DNA of 64,000 nt from Bernardetia sp042180575 (GTDB lineage Bacteria; Bacteroidota; Bacteroidia; Cytophagales; Bernardetiaceae). The translations under genes were made by a program, and so were the position numbers. The notes beneath the pieces were generated by a model. That model worked only from the letters and a program-made list of their open reading frames with translations, had not been told where the DNA came from and did no database searches. This document shows, piece by piece, positions 41,612 through 48,441 of the stretch; the first letter of the stretch is position 1, and each line of letters begins with the position of its first letter. The stretch covers positions 3,534,001 through 3,598,000 of the forward strand of contig NZ_CP170094.1 in assembly GCF_042180575.1 (NCBI RefSeq), written 5' to 3'.

Positions 41612-41821
41612 TTAACTTCTATTTTTCTGTCTTGCTTTTCGTGCAGCTTTCGCACGACGACGACGGATTTTTTGTTGTTTGTTTAGTGGTGTCTTGTGTT
41701 CGATAAAACGTTTTGGTTTTCTCTCTTCCATCGGTGGCAACTCAACGCCTTCTGATGAAAGTGCTGCTAGTGCCATTCCCATCAATGCACCTGTTAAACT
41801 ATTACTTTTTGGCTTTTCCAT
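41612..41821 (-). CDS. Small Arg/Lys-rich protein
   Basis: 69 aa from ATG 41819-41821. Hydrophobic Ala/Met-rich segment (LTGALMGMALAALS) followed by a C-terminal basic tail (KIRRRRAKAARKARQKNR). Probably binds nucleic acid. Unrecognised. Confidence 0.5.
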   Translation of the reverse strand: MEKPKSNSLTGALMGMALAALSSEGVELPPMEERKPKRFIEHKTPLNKQQKIRRRRAKAARKARQKNRS

Positions 41822-41982
41822 ATAATTGTTGTTTTGGAATAAAGTGAGCATCAATGACACTCACTTTAGAATATATATCTGATAGCGTATTTCAAACAAA
41901 TACGTACTCGGTTTGCATTTTTTTTAAAGGAAAAATTGAGCATAAAACCTTTATTTTTAATTTCTGTCGTTTTCCTTCTTTG

Positions 41983-42129
41983 TCAAAAAAACATACTTGA
42001 AAACATCTTATTGTACTCTGTATTTCCGTTGTAGAAACCACGTTTTTTAGCTTCCTCTAGTAAAACAGGGTCAGTTTTGGGTGCTAAGTTTTGTGTTATA
42101 TCAGGATAATCGTAATTCAGAACGTCCAT
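41983..42129 (-). CDS. Very small hypothetical protein
   Basis: 48 aa (MDVLNYDYPDITQNL...). ATG 42127-42129. Coding support is moderate: normal composition, sensible start, and position at the end of the tRNA cluster. Confidence 0.4.
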   Translation of the reverse strand: MDVLNYDYPDITQNLAPKTDPVLLEEAKKRGFYNGNTEYNKMFSSMFF

Positions 42130-42237
42130 TTTTGTAATAATTTAGAATGAATAATTTTTATAAAATGGTAGGGAGTTTCGCAGTCCCTACCAAACATCAC
42201 AATTAAATCTGTTTAACCCTCATTAACTATGAATTTG

Positions 42238-42303
42238 TAGCTTGTAAAGGAATCGAACCCTAAATCAAGAGTTACTAGCTCTCAATCTTACCACAAACAA
42301 GCC
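42238..42303 (-). tRNA. Degenerate tRNA-like gene (anticodon loop CTAGTAA, reads AGT)
   Basis: Minus strand: acceptor GGCTTGT/ACAAGCT, anticodon stem GAGAG/CTCTT with loop CTAGTAA (anticodon AGT, Thr, unusual with A at position 34), and T arm TAGGG-TTCGATT-CCTTT with one mismatch. The D region is only ~13 bases and forms no good stem. Either an atypical viral tRNA or a decaying one. Confidence 0.5.
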
Positions 42304-42424
42304 TATATCTGTTTTTTGCCTTTTACAGATATGTTTATACCAATTAGCTTTTTTATCCTTTGGGAAATCAGGATTTACACGTCATTGTAGGAGCTAATAA
42401 ACCTCTCGGACACCTGCCTAGATG
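42304..42424 (-). other. tRNA-like remnants between two tRNA genes
   Basis: Minus strand segments TGTCCGAGAGGTTTATTAGC and AAGCTAATTGGTATAAAC resemble D arms, and ATATCTGT...ACAGATAT forms an 8-bp hairpin. No complete cloverleaf can be drawn. Likely one or two degraded tRNA genes. Confidence 0.35.
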
Positions 42425-42498
42425 AAGCGTAGGAGGGAGTCGAACCCTCACTCTCTGAACTAACCGTTCAGCGCATTAACCAATTATGCTACTACACT
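42425..42498 (-). tRNA. tRNA-Asn-like (anticodon GTT, unusual G33)
   Basis: All four arms pair on the minus strand: acceptor AGTGTAG/CTACGCT, D stem GCAT/ATGC with loop AATTGGTTA, anticodon stem CTGAA/TTCAG, T arm GAGGG-TTCGACT-CCCTC. The anticodon loop is CGGTTAG, giving GTT (Asn) but G instead of the nearly universal U at position 33. The last stem pair could also close to leave a 5-base loop. Element-encoded. Confidence 0.75.
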
Positions 42499-42592
42499 TA
42501 CCTTTTCTTTAAATAAGGCAAAAACAATGTTTCTGCCTTATATTCATTCTACTTACTTCCTTATGAAAGGACATACGCACAACACGTTTTTT

Positions 42593-42838
42593 TTAAGATT
42601 CTAGTCTTGACTTTACGATTTCTAGTACACCTCTAACAAGTGGCTTTTCTAGTTCTTTATTACCGTAGTTAATCCAACTTCCTGTAACAACTGCACCGTT
42701 TTTAGTTGGTTTTGCAAGTGAAGTTATAACTATTAAGGTAAGGTCATTTTCAGTTGCATATCTCTCAATCATTTGGTCTAATTCTAACATGTGATTGATA
42801 TTTTTTTTGAATTTCTTGAGTGGTTTTTCTTTGCTCAT
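42593..42838 (-). CDS. Small hypothetical protein
   Basis: 81 aa, mixed (DLTLIVITSLAKPTKNGAVV, SWINYGNKEL), starting at ATG 42836-42838 with the TCAATT leader. Unrecognised. Confidence 0.55.
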   Translation of the reverse strand: MSKEKPLKKFKKNINHMLELDQMIERYATENDLTLIVITSLAKPTKNGAVVTGSWINYGNKELEKPLVRGVLEIVKSRLES

Positions 42839-42860
42839 AATTGATAATAGGGTTTGAGAA

Positions 42861-43196
42861 TTATTTATCTTTATTTTCTTCTAAAAATTGAATCAAGCTA
42901 GGATTAATCCCTACTTTTTTCAAAAAAGTTAGAACATCAGATATGTTCCAAACTTGTTTTTTTAGAACTAAAAAATGCTCTAGTACTTTTTCTTGTCTTA
43001 AATAGAGAAAAACGGTATGATGCAAGTTTACGGCATCATTAAAGTCCAAATCACACAAGCTAGTTTCCAAAGCATCGTCGGAACAATGAACATGAAAGCC
43101 TGTTTCAGTCGGTATATCTGTTTCTGCATCTACTTCATAAATATCAGCAAACACATTTCTTTCACAGATTGGACACTTTATAGTTGTTTCTTGCAT
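42861..43196 (-). CDS. Zinc-ribbon-like hypothetical protein
   Basis: 111 aa. CPICERNVF and HVHCSDD provide a C-x2-C...H/C set that could bind zinc near the N-terminus (~8-37). The remainder is helical. Typical of small phage early proteins; function unknown. Confidence 0.6.
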   Translation of the reverse strand: MQETTIKCPICERNVFADIYEVDAETDIPTETGFHVHCSDDALETSLCDLDFNDAVNLHHTVFLYLRQEKVLEHFLVLKKQVWNISDVLTFLKKVGINPSLIQFLEENKDK

Positions 43197-43201
43197 CTTT
43201 T

Positions 43202-43372
43202 TTAATCTTTAGTTTCTGTTTCTGCTTTATACAAATTAATAGCTTCTTCCAAAGTCTTACCTTCATTCAAGAAGGACACAATTTTCATATACATTTGTGT
43301 ATCTATATTCTCACGCTTAGTAAGCCACGAATCAGTTAGAAAACACTTTTTCCCTTTTTCTTCTTTTAGCAT
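43202..43372 (-). CDS. Small hypothetical protein, possible frameshifted tail of its neighbour
   Basis: 56 aa if started at MLKEEKGKK (43372); an earlier start at 43411 overlaps the neighbour by 80 bases. Both frames cross a run of eight T (minus strand, ~43380). The upstream protein ends in unlikely basic sequence beyond that run, so the two may be one gene with a frameshift. Confidence 0.45.
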   Translation of the reverse strand: MLKEEKGKKCFLTDSWLTKRENIDTQMYMKIVSFLNEGKTLEEAINLYKAETETKD

Positions 43373-43580
43373 TTCTAAAAAAAACAGCCTTAAATTCCTC
43401 TGTAAAGCCATTTTTAGAGAAGTCCGTAGTTTTCATTGATGCTATTTTTTCTAAAAAGTTATCGTCAATTTCTTGAACTGTGTCTAACTTTTCATTTTCC
43501 ATAACTCTGAAAAATTCCGTTTTTGCTGTGATTCCCAAAACTGCAAAATTGTTTTCTGTTACTATTGATAATTTGAACAT
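43332..43580 (-). CDS. Small hypothetical protein
   Basis: 82 aa (FKLSIVTENNFAVLGITAKT...). The last ~15 residues are basic and may result from a frameshift at the T-run. Start preceded by an AACCCTAT leader. Confidence 0.5.
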   Translation of the reverse strand: MFKLSIVTENNFAVLGITAKTEFFRVMENEKLDTVQEIDDNFLEKIASMKTTDFSKNGFTEEFKAVFFRNAKRRKREKVFSN

Positions 43581-43604
43581 ATAGGGTTTAGTTTTTTTAG
43601 TGAA

Positions 43605-43865
43605 TTAAGAATCAACTCTCATTGCGTGAATAACTTTTTCAGGCTTTTCAGCTTTCTTTTTGGCTTTTTTAGCCTCATATTTTCGGACACTTCTTAGAAG
43701 AAAATATCTTTCTATTTCGTACTTTACACCAAAAGACAACCAATACCATAACCAATTAAAACCTCCAATTATATACATCAATATCCAAAGTATTGGAACT
43801 ACAAAAACAATGTAGGCAAGTCTTGAAAGGATATAAAAAATGTCTTTAATGTCTTTGAAAAGCAT
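43605..43865 (-). CDS. Small two-helix membrane protein
   Basis: 86 aa. Helices ~12-32 (ILSRLAYIVFVVPILWILMY) and ~33-48 (GFNWLWYWLSFG), then a basic cytoplasmic tail (KKAKKKAEKPEK). Unrecognised; a holin-like role is possible only by size. Confidence 0.55.
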   Translation of the reverse strand: MLFKDIKDIFYILSRLAYIVFVVPILWILMYIIGGFNWLWYWLSFGVKYEIERYFLLRSVRKYEAKKAKKKAEKPEKVIHAMRVDS

Positions 43866-43895
43866 AAGGCTAGTGTTTAGGTCAGTTTTGAGTTT

Positions 43896-44099
43896 TTAAA
43901 TTCTATACTTTTGTATAAGTTGCTCCATTTCTAAAATGAAATATTCTAAATCCGAACCTGCAACAAAACAAAGCGTTTCGTTTCCAATAGAAACTTTTGT
44001 GTCAAAAAGTTCTCCCTCAATAACTTCTGAAACGCACTCTATTTGCGTGTTTCCTAATTCAAAGGATTGGGTTTTATTTTCTTGTTCTTGTGGTGTCAT
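43896..44099 (-). CDS. Small acidic protein
   Basis: 67 aa, acidic (TQIECVSEVIEGELF, LEYFILEMEQLIQKYRI). Acidic small proteins in viruses may mimic DNA or bind host proteins; no direct evidence here. Confidence 0.5.
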   Translation of the reverse strand: MTPQEQENKTQSFELGNTQIECVSEVIEGELFDTKVSIGNETLCFVAGSDLEYFILEMEQLIQKYRI

Positions 44100-44169
44100 G
44101 TTATTTCAATTTTGGAATAAGTAGATTTATTTTGATTGTTTTAGGTCAGTTTTGAGTGAAAAATATTTT

Positions 44170-44670
44170 CTATCTACCGTTGTCTTGCATAGCATAGGCA
44201 TATCCTAAGAAACCTACCAACCTAAGCATATCATCTAAAACTGTATATTCAATGTCTATTGAGGTGCATCTTGAGGTGCAATTATTAGCTCTAATAAAAA
44301 TCAAGTTTACATCAAGATTACAGTCTTTAATAAATGCTTCTATCCACTCCTTGTAAGTATCTGTAAAATTAAAATCGTGGTGGTCAGCTTGTTGAGGTGT
44401 TAATCTCACAACTTTCCTTATATCAGCTTTTTGCTCTACTAGAGAAACACTCTTTAACCAACCACCACCTTGCAAATACAATTCGTAACTGAAATAATAA
44501 TTTAACTTACGATTTAGGATAATTTCATTCTCTGAATTTATCTCACAAACTGGAAAGCTATAAAACGTTCTACCGTCTTTGAAAGGCTTTTTGAACTCAC
44601 ATAAGAGTAAATCGCCTATTTGCAGTCCTTCAAAGTCTTCTTTCGTTTTGAGTTCTTTTACTTCTAGCAT
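44170..44670 (-). CDS. Hypothetical protein
   Basis: 166 aa, soluble. N-terminal half has an SH3-like beta pattern (LQIGDLLLCEFKKP), C-terminal half is helical. Preceded by AAATCTACTTATTCCAA, a leader also found before the 43896-44099 gene. Unrecognised. Confidence 0.55.
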   Translation of the reverse strand: MLEVKELKTKEDFEGLQIGDLLLCEFKKPFKDGRTFYSFPVCEINSENEIILNRKLNYYFSYELYLQGGGWLKSVSLVEQKADIRKVVRLTPQQADHHDFNFTDTYKEWIEAFIKDCNLDVNLIFIRANNCTSRCTSIDIEYTVLDDMLRLVGFLGYAYAMQDNGR

Positions 44671-44724
44671 ATTGGAATAAGTAGATTTATTTCAAGTCTA
44701 TTTTGATTTTTTGATTGCGTTTTT

Positions 44725-44913
44725 CTAGTACGAATCTTCTTTTTGAAAAGGAAAATAAAGCAATACTAAAACAAAGATTATCTCTATTCCTAAAGCACAC
44801 CATTCTCTATATGTTCCTCTCCAACTACCCCCAAATTCTAAATGAAAAGCAATAAGAATTAGAAAGTAGTATCTTAAAGAAGATAGATAAGTAAGTAGTC
44901 TTTTAGTGTTCAT
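44725..44913 (-). CDS. Small membrane protein
   Basis: 62 aa from ATG 44911-44913. Two hydrophobic helices (LRYYFLILIAFHLEF, IEIIFVLVLLYFPF). Function unknown. The longer upstream frame is read as a different gene. Confidence 0.5.
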   Translation of the reverse strand: MNTKRLLTYLSSLRYYFLILIAFHLEFGGSWRGTYREWCALGIEIIFVLVLLYFPFQKEDSY

Positions 44914-44930
44914 TTCAAGTCTATTTTGAG

Positions 44931-45092
44931 TCAGTTTTTTTGCATTATTTTTAAGTAGAATTGTCTGCAAAACTTTGCACATCTTAAAGATTCTTTTTGT
45001 TTTTTAGTACGCTTAGATTCTTTAATCTTAGAGAGCTTTTCTTCCCTAAGTCTTGCTGTTCAGTATTGCCATTCTGCATATTCGAACTCCAT
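44931..45092 (-). pseudogene. Small ORF with an in-frame TGA
   Basis: A 54-codon frame starts at ATG 45090-45092, overlapping the upstream stop as TAATG. It reads MEFEYAEWQY, then TGA, then 42 codons (TARLREEKLSKIKESKRTK...MQKN) to TGA. The continuation is coding-like and basic. Either a disrupted small gene or stop-codon readthrough. Confidence 0.4.
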
Positions 45093-45268
45093 TATTTCAA
45101 GTCTATTTTTCGTTTTTTTATGGATTTTATCCTCAAAGTTATTTCATCAACGGCTTTCTGTCCGTTTTGCAGACTTTTAGCAACTGTAAGGTTATATTTT
45201 TCTTTTCGGTGTAACCTTTCCAACTCTTGTAAGTCAGTTATTTGATTAATTGGCTTCTGATTCTTCAT
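45092..45268 (-). CDS. Small hypothetical protein
   Basis: 58 aa from ATG 45266-45268; the longer frame overlaps the upstream gene. Helical, basic (INQITDLQELERLHRKEKYN). Its ATG overlaps the end of the upstream gene by 23 bases. Unrecognised. Confidence 0.5.
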   Translation of the reverse strand: MKNQKPINQITDLQELERLHRKEKYNLTVAKSLQNGQKAVDEITLRIKSIKKRKIDLK

Positions 45269-45449
45269 ATTTTTCCTCAATTTGATTGTAAAATATTTGC
45301 CATTCTTCATCATTGAAAAGCATCAAACCCCTTACAATCCACGACCATTTACGTTTTTTCTTATCCAAAAAATCTTTGATTTTTGAATATTCGCTTTGAG
45401 TTACTCGTGCAGAGCCAAAATATCTAGGTTTATTTTTTTTGTTTTTCAT
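45246..45449 (-). CDS. Small basic protein, first leftward early gene
   Basis: 67 aa from ATG 45447-45449 (KNKKNKPRYFGSARVTQSEY...). The segment VTQSEYSKIKDFLDKKK resembles the N-terminal part of small ribbon-helix-helix or mobilisation accessory proteins. As first gene opposite the regulator it could be an excision or control protein; inference only. Confidence 0.55.
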   Translation of the reverse strand: MKNKKNKPRYFGSARVTQSEYSKIKDFLDKKKRKWSWIVRGLMLFNDEEWQIFYNQIEEKYEESEAN

Positions 45450-45521
45450 AGAAGGTCTTCTTTTAAAAAAAAGTTTGTAGATAATCGACAAACTGTTTTT
45501 CTATCTTTTTAGAATGTTTTG

Positions 45522-45585
45522 TATATTTGTGTTACATTGTGTTACAAACATAAGAATTATTTTTTCAATATCCTACAATATTGTA
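45522..45585. promoter_or_regulatory. Divergent control region of the repressor
   Basis: A perfect Bacteroidota -7 box TATATTTG lies at 45522-45529 on the + strand. A tandem 10-bp repeat ttgtgttaca occupies 45527-45546, overlapping it. A 12-bp palindrome tacaatattgta lies at 45574-45585. The layout fits autoregulated lysogeny control, with the tandem repeat or palindrome as operators. Confidence 0.6.
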
Positions 45586-45642
45586 AAAATAAATTCCAAT
45601 AAATTGCAATTATTTTTTTAAACAACTGAAAATCAACACGTT

Positions 45643-46086
45643 ATGATTGGAAATTTTTTTAAGTCGGTGGTAGATAATTCTGAATATTCACACGACGAAA
45701 TAGCCGAAAAGTTGAAAATATCGTCCTCAACGCTGTATAATTTCTATAAAAGAGATAGTATAGAAACTAAATACGTAAGTAAACTAAGCGAAATTACTGG
45801 CGAACCTGTTTCTAAAATAATGGGAGAAGGTTATAATATTCTGGAAAAAACTCAAAAATTAGAAATTCAAAAAGAACAACCCAATGATTTATTAAAAGAA
45901 AATTATTCTCTAGCTAAAAAATTAGCTGATGCAGAAAGGGAGTTGAAAGACTTGTATAAAATGATTATACAAAACAATCTAAAAATAGATTTGGGAAAGG
46001 CTAAGGCAAGTAGTATCGAAACGAATCTATTTATCTCATATTCAGCTTCAGAAGAAACTGAAAAAGAAATTGAAAAAGTAGCCTAA
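45643..46086 (+). CDS. Putative lysogeny repressor (HTH plus coiled coil)
   Basis: 147 aa. Residues ~15-60 form an XRE-like helix-turn-helix (YSHDEIAEKLKISSSTLYNF, then KLSEITGEPVSKIMG). Residues ~75-110 are a coiled coil likely to dimerise (LAKKLADAERELKDLYKM). It is the only rightward gene at this end, divergent from the early block, with tandem-repeat and palindromic sites upstream. The position is that of a CI-type regulator. No peptidase domain for SOS cleavage is present. Confidence 0.7.
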   Translation: MIGNFFKSVVDNSEYSHDEIAEKLKISSSTLYNFYKRDSIETKYVSKLSEITGEPVSKIMGEGYNILEKTQKLEIQKEQPNDLLKENYSLAKKLADAERELKDLYKMIIQNNLKIDLGKAKASSIETNLFISYSASEETEKEIEKVA

Positions 46087-46123
46087 ACTACTTGCCAAAA
46101 GGAAAGTCGTTTTTGTAGCTCAC

Positions 46124-46139
46124 ATTATAGGACACACTA
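46124..46139 (+). promoter_or_regulatory. Putative integrase arm-type site, right end
   Basis: attataggacacacta, identical to 2421-2436, lies 47 bases inside attR. One copy near each end supports integrase binding. Confidence 0.6.
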
Positions 46140-46185
46140 CAAAAAAAACGGCTTTATTCGTAGCTTGAAGGTATTATTGCGTGTA

Positions 46186-46200
46186 CGCTCGCAACCTCAA
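46186..46200. repeat. attR: right copy of the 15-bp attachment repeat
   Basis: cgctcgcaacctcaa, identical to the tRNA-Cys 3' end. Just before it, gcgtgtac (46179-46186) also matches the tRNA anticodon-stem region, as if the intervening T-arm bases were deleted. This marks the right boundary of the element. Confidence 0.88.
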
Positions 46201-46210
46201 ACACTTGTAT

Positions 46211-46243
46211 AAAAAGACTTGTCAAATTGGCAAGTCTTTTTTG
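46211..46243 (+). terminator. Terminator just outside attR
   Basis: aaaaagacttgtcaa and ttggcaagtctttttt form a stem with a T-run. Before integration it would have followed tRNA-Cys, so it is probably the original chromosomal terminator of that tRNA. Confidence 0.85.
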
Positions 46244-46457
46244 TGTTTAATGACCTAAGTGCTACCTTCTACACATAAGATTACAAATAATATTTGATTT
46301 AAATATTAGATGGTACTATATTTATTCAAACTCTTTTCAAGTGGGATAAATTATTGATGATAGAACCTTTAATAATGATATACATTATCCTGTTTTAAAA
46401 AAATGACAAAAAATCATTTGGTACAAGTCTTAATTTATCATCAATCATTTTTTTTCT
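46244..46457. other. Intergenic region before the Crp/Fnr-type gene
   Basis: AT-rich chromosomal DNA containing the promoter of the following gene. No additional structure stands out. Confidence 0.5.
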
Positions 46458-47003
46458 ATGAATCCAATACAAATTCTTAAAGAAGCCATAGACAAAACTG
46501 CTCCTAATTTATGGGATAAAGACATCGTTTTGTCAAGAAATGAAATGCTTGTTCAGACTGGCAGTATTGATAATTGGATTTATTATGTAGAAAGTGGTGC
46601 GCTTAGAATTTGTGTAGAGAGCGAAAATGAAATTCATACTACTCGTTTTGCGTATCGTAGTTCGCTTGTTACAGTTTTGGATTCTTTTTTTAAAAGTGTT
46701 CCAACTATTTATTCTATTGAGGCAATTCGAAAATCAAAAGTAGTTCGAATGAATGCAACTGATTTTAAAAACTTTCTTTTATCAAATGCAGAATATACAA
46801 ACCTTTGGCGCATTTTGTTAGAAGAACTCGTTTTACAACAATTAGAAAGAGAAGTTGATTTATTGAATAATTCGCCTGCCGAGCGTTACAAACGTGTTTA
46901 TGAACGAAGCCCACAACTTTTTCAAGAAATTCCTCACAAATATATTGCTGCCTATCTTCGAATGACTCCTGAAACATTTAGTCGTTTGCATTCTTCTAAA
47001 TAA
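46458..47003 (+). CDS. Crp/Fnr-family transcription regulator
   Basis: 181 aa. The N-terminal cyclic-nucleotide-binding-type beta barrel runs to ~115 (MLVQTGSIDNWIYYVESGAL). A linker helix follows, then a C-terminal HTH that includes IAAYLRMTPETFSRLHSS. No iron-sulfur cysteines. Typical Bacteroidota short Crp/Fnr regulator of unknown effector. Ends at a convergent terminator with glyA. Confidence 0.85.
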   Translation: MNPIQILKEAIDKTAPNLWDKDIVLSRNEMLVQTGSIDNWIYYVESGALRICVESENEIHTTRFAYRSSLVTVLDSFFKSVPTIYSIEAIRKSKVVRMNATDFKNFLLSNAEYTNLWRILLEELVLQQLEREVDLLNNSPAERYKRVYERSPQLFQEIPHKYIAAYLRMTPETFSRLHSSK

Positions 47004-47016
47004 TCAGATTTTAATA

Positions 47017-47056
47017 AAAAAAATCAAACTCCTAAAAGCATAGAAGTTTGATTTAT
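47017..47056. terminator. Bidirectional terminator between the regulator and glyA
   Basis: aaatcaaact and agtttgattt form a 10-bp stem with A- and T-runs outside, between convergent genes. Confidence 0.75.
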
Positions 47057-47083
47057 TGAAATTAACTAATCACTAATAACTAC

Positions 47084-48373
47084 TTAAACGCTCATTTCCA
47101 ATTCTTTATACAAAGGAAAATCTTTCATCCAGTTATTTATTTCTGTACGAACATCAGCGATTACTTTCTCATCATCAGCATTCATCAAAACTTTATCAAT
47201 TAGTTCGACGATGCGTTCCATGTCACTTTCCATCATTCCACGAGTAGTAATGGCAGCCGTTCCGATACGCATTCCAGAAGTAACAAAAGGAGATTTGTCA
47301 TCAAAAGGAACCATATTTTTGTTGAGTGTAATATCAGCTTGTACAAGTATATTTTCGGCTTTTTTTCCTGTAATATCTTTATTACGAAGGTCAATAAGCA
47401 TCAAGTGATTATCTGTACCTCCAGAAATAATTTTGTACCCTCTATCTACAAATGCTTTTGCCATGGCTTGTGCATTTTTAGCAACTTGTTTGATGTAGGT
47501 TTTAAATTCTGGTTTTAGAGCTTCGCCAAATGCTACTGCTTTAGCTGCAATAACATGTTCTAAAGGTCCTCCTTGCGTACCTGGAAAAACTCCAGAATCC
47601 AATAAAGCAGACATCATTCTTAACTCTCCTTTTGGATTTTTGATACCATAAGGATTTTCAAAATCTTTCCCCATCATAATAATTCCACCTCTAGCACCAC
47701 GCAAAGTTTTGTGAGTGGTAGAAGTTACGATATGACAATGAGGTAATGGATTAGCCAAAATACCACCTGCAATAAGTCCAGCAGGGTGAGCAATATCAGC
47801 CAATAAAAGCGCACCAACGCTATCAGCAATTTTACGCAAACGAGCATAATCCCACTCACGAGAATACGCAGAAGCACCACAAATCAATAATTTTGGTTTT
47901 ACTTCTTTTGCTTTTTGTTCTACTTTATCCCAATCGATAAGACCAGTTTCTTTTTCTACTCCGTAAAAATGAGGTTCGTATAATTTCCCTGAAAAATTAA
48001 CCGTTGAACCGTGTGTAAGGTGTCCACCATGTGAAAGGTCAAAGCCTAAAATTTTATCTCCAGCATTCAAGACTGCTAACATAACGGCTGCATTTGCTTG
48101 TGCGCCCGAGTGAGGTTGTACGTTTGCCCATTCTGCACCAAAAAGTTCTTTCAAACGGTCGATAGCTAATTGTTCTACTTGGTCAACAACCTGACAGCCA
48201 CCATAATATCTTTTATTTGGTAATCCTTCAGCGTATTTATTTGTCAAGACACTTCCCATTGCTTCCATTACTTGTGGAGAAACAAAGTTTTCAGAAGCGA
48301 TTAGTTCGATGCCATGTTCTTGTCTTTGACGTTCTTTTTCTATTAAATCAAAAATTTGAGTATCTCGTTGCAT
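47084..48373 (-). CDS. glyA: Serine hydroxymethyltransferase
   Basis: GlyA interconverts serine and glycine with tetrahydrofolate, supplying one-carbon units, using pyridoxal phosphate. The catalytic-lysine motif TSTTHKTLRGARGG is at ~225, HSGAQANAAV and DLSHGGHLTHG are also typical, and length (429 aa) matches. The start at ATG 48371-48373 gives MQRDTQIFDLIEKERQRQEH, the conserved N-terminus. Monocistronic. Confidence 0.98.
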   Translation of the reverse strand: MQRDTQIFDLIEKERQRQEHGIELIASENFVSPQVMEAMGSVLTNKYAEGLPNKRYYGGCQVVDQVEQLAIDRLKELFGAEWANVQPHSGAQANAAVMLAVLNAGDKILGFDLSHGGHLTHGSTVNFSGKLYEPHFYGVEKETGLIDWDKVEQKAKEVKPKLLICGASAYSREWDYARLRKIADSVGALLLADIAHPAGLIAGGILANPLPHCHIVTSTTHKTLRGARGGIIMMGKDFENPYGIKNPKGELRMMSALLDSGVFPGTQGGPLEHVIAAKAVAFGEALKPEFKTYIKQVAKNAQAMAKAFVDRGYKIISGGTDNHLMLIDLRNKDITGKKAENILVQADITLNKNMVPFDDKSPFVTSGMRIGTAAITTRGMMESDMERIVELIDKVLMNADDEKVIADVRTEINNWMKDFPLYKELEMSV

Positions 48374-48441
48374 AGTATTTTTTTGTTTTATTCTGAGTTT
48401 TTGAGAGCAAAGATTAGGTTTTCCAAAAATACGAAATTTTA

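Noticed and set aside
2270..46200. Tailed prophage (Caudoviricetes)
   Set aside because: No large terminase, portal, capsid protease, tape measure, tail tube or baseplate signature in any frame of the element.
2270..46200. Integrative conjugative element
   Set aside because: No relaxase, coupling protein, VirB4/TraG-type ATPase or Bacteroidota tra cluster. The SNF2/methylase genes occur in both phages and conjugative elements, so they do not decide the matter.
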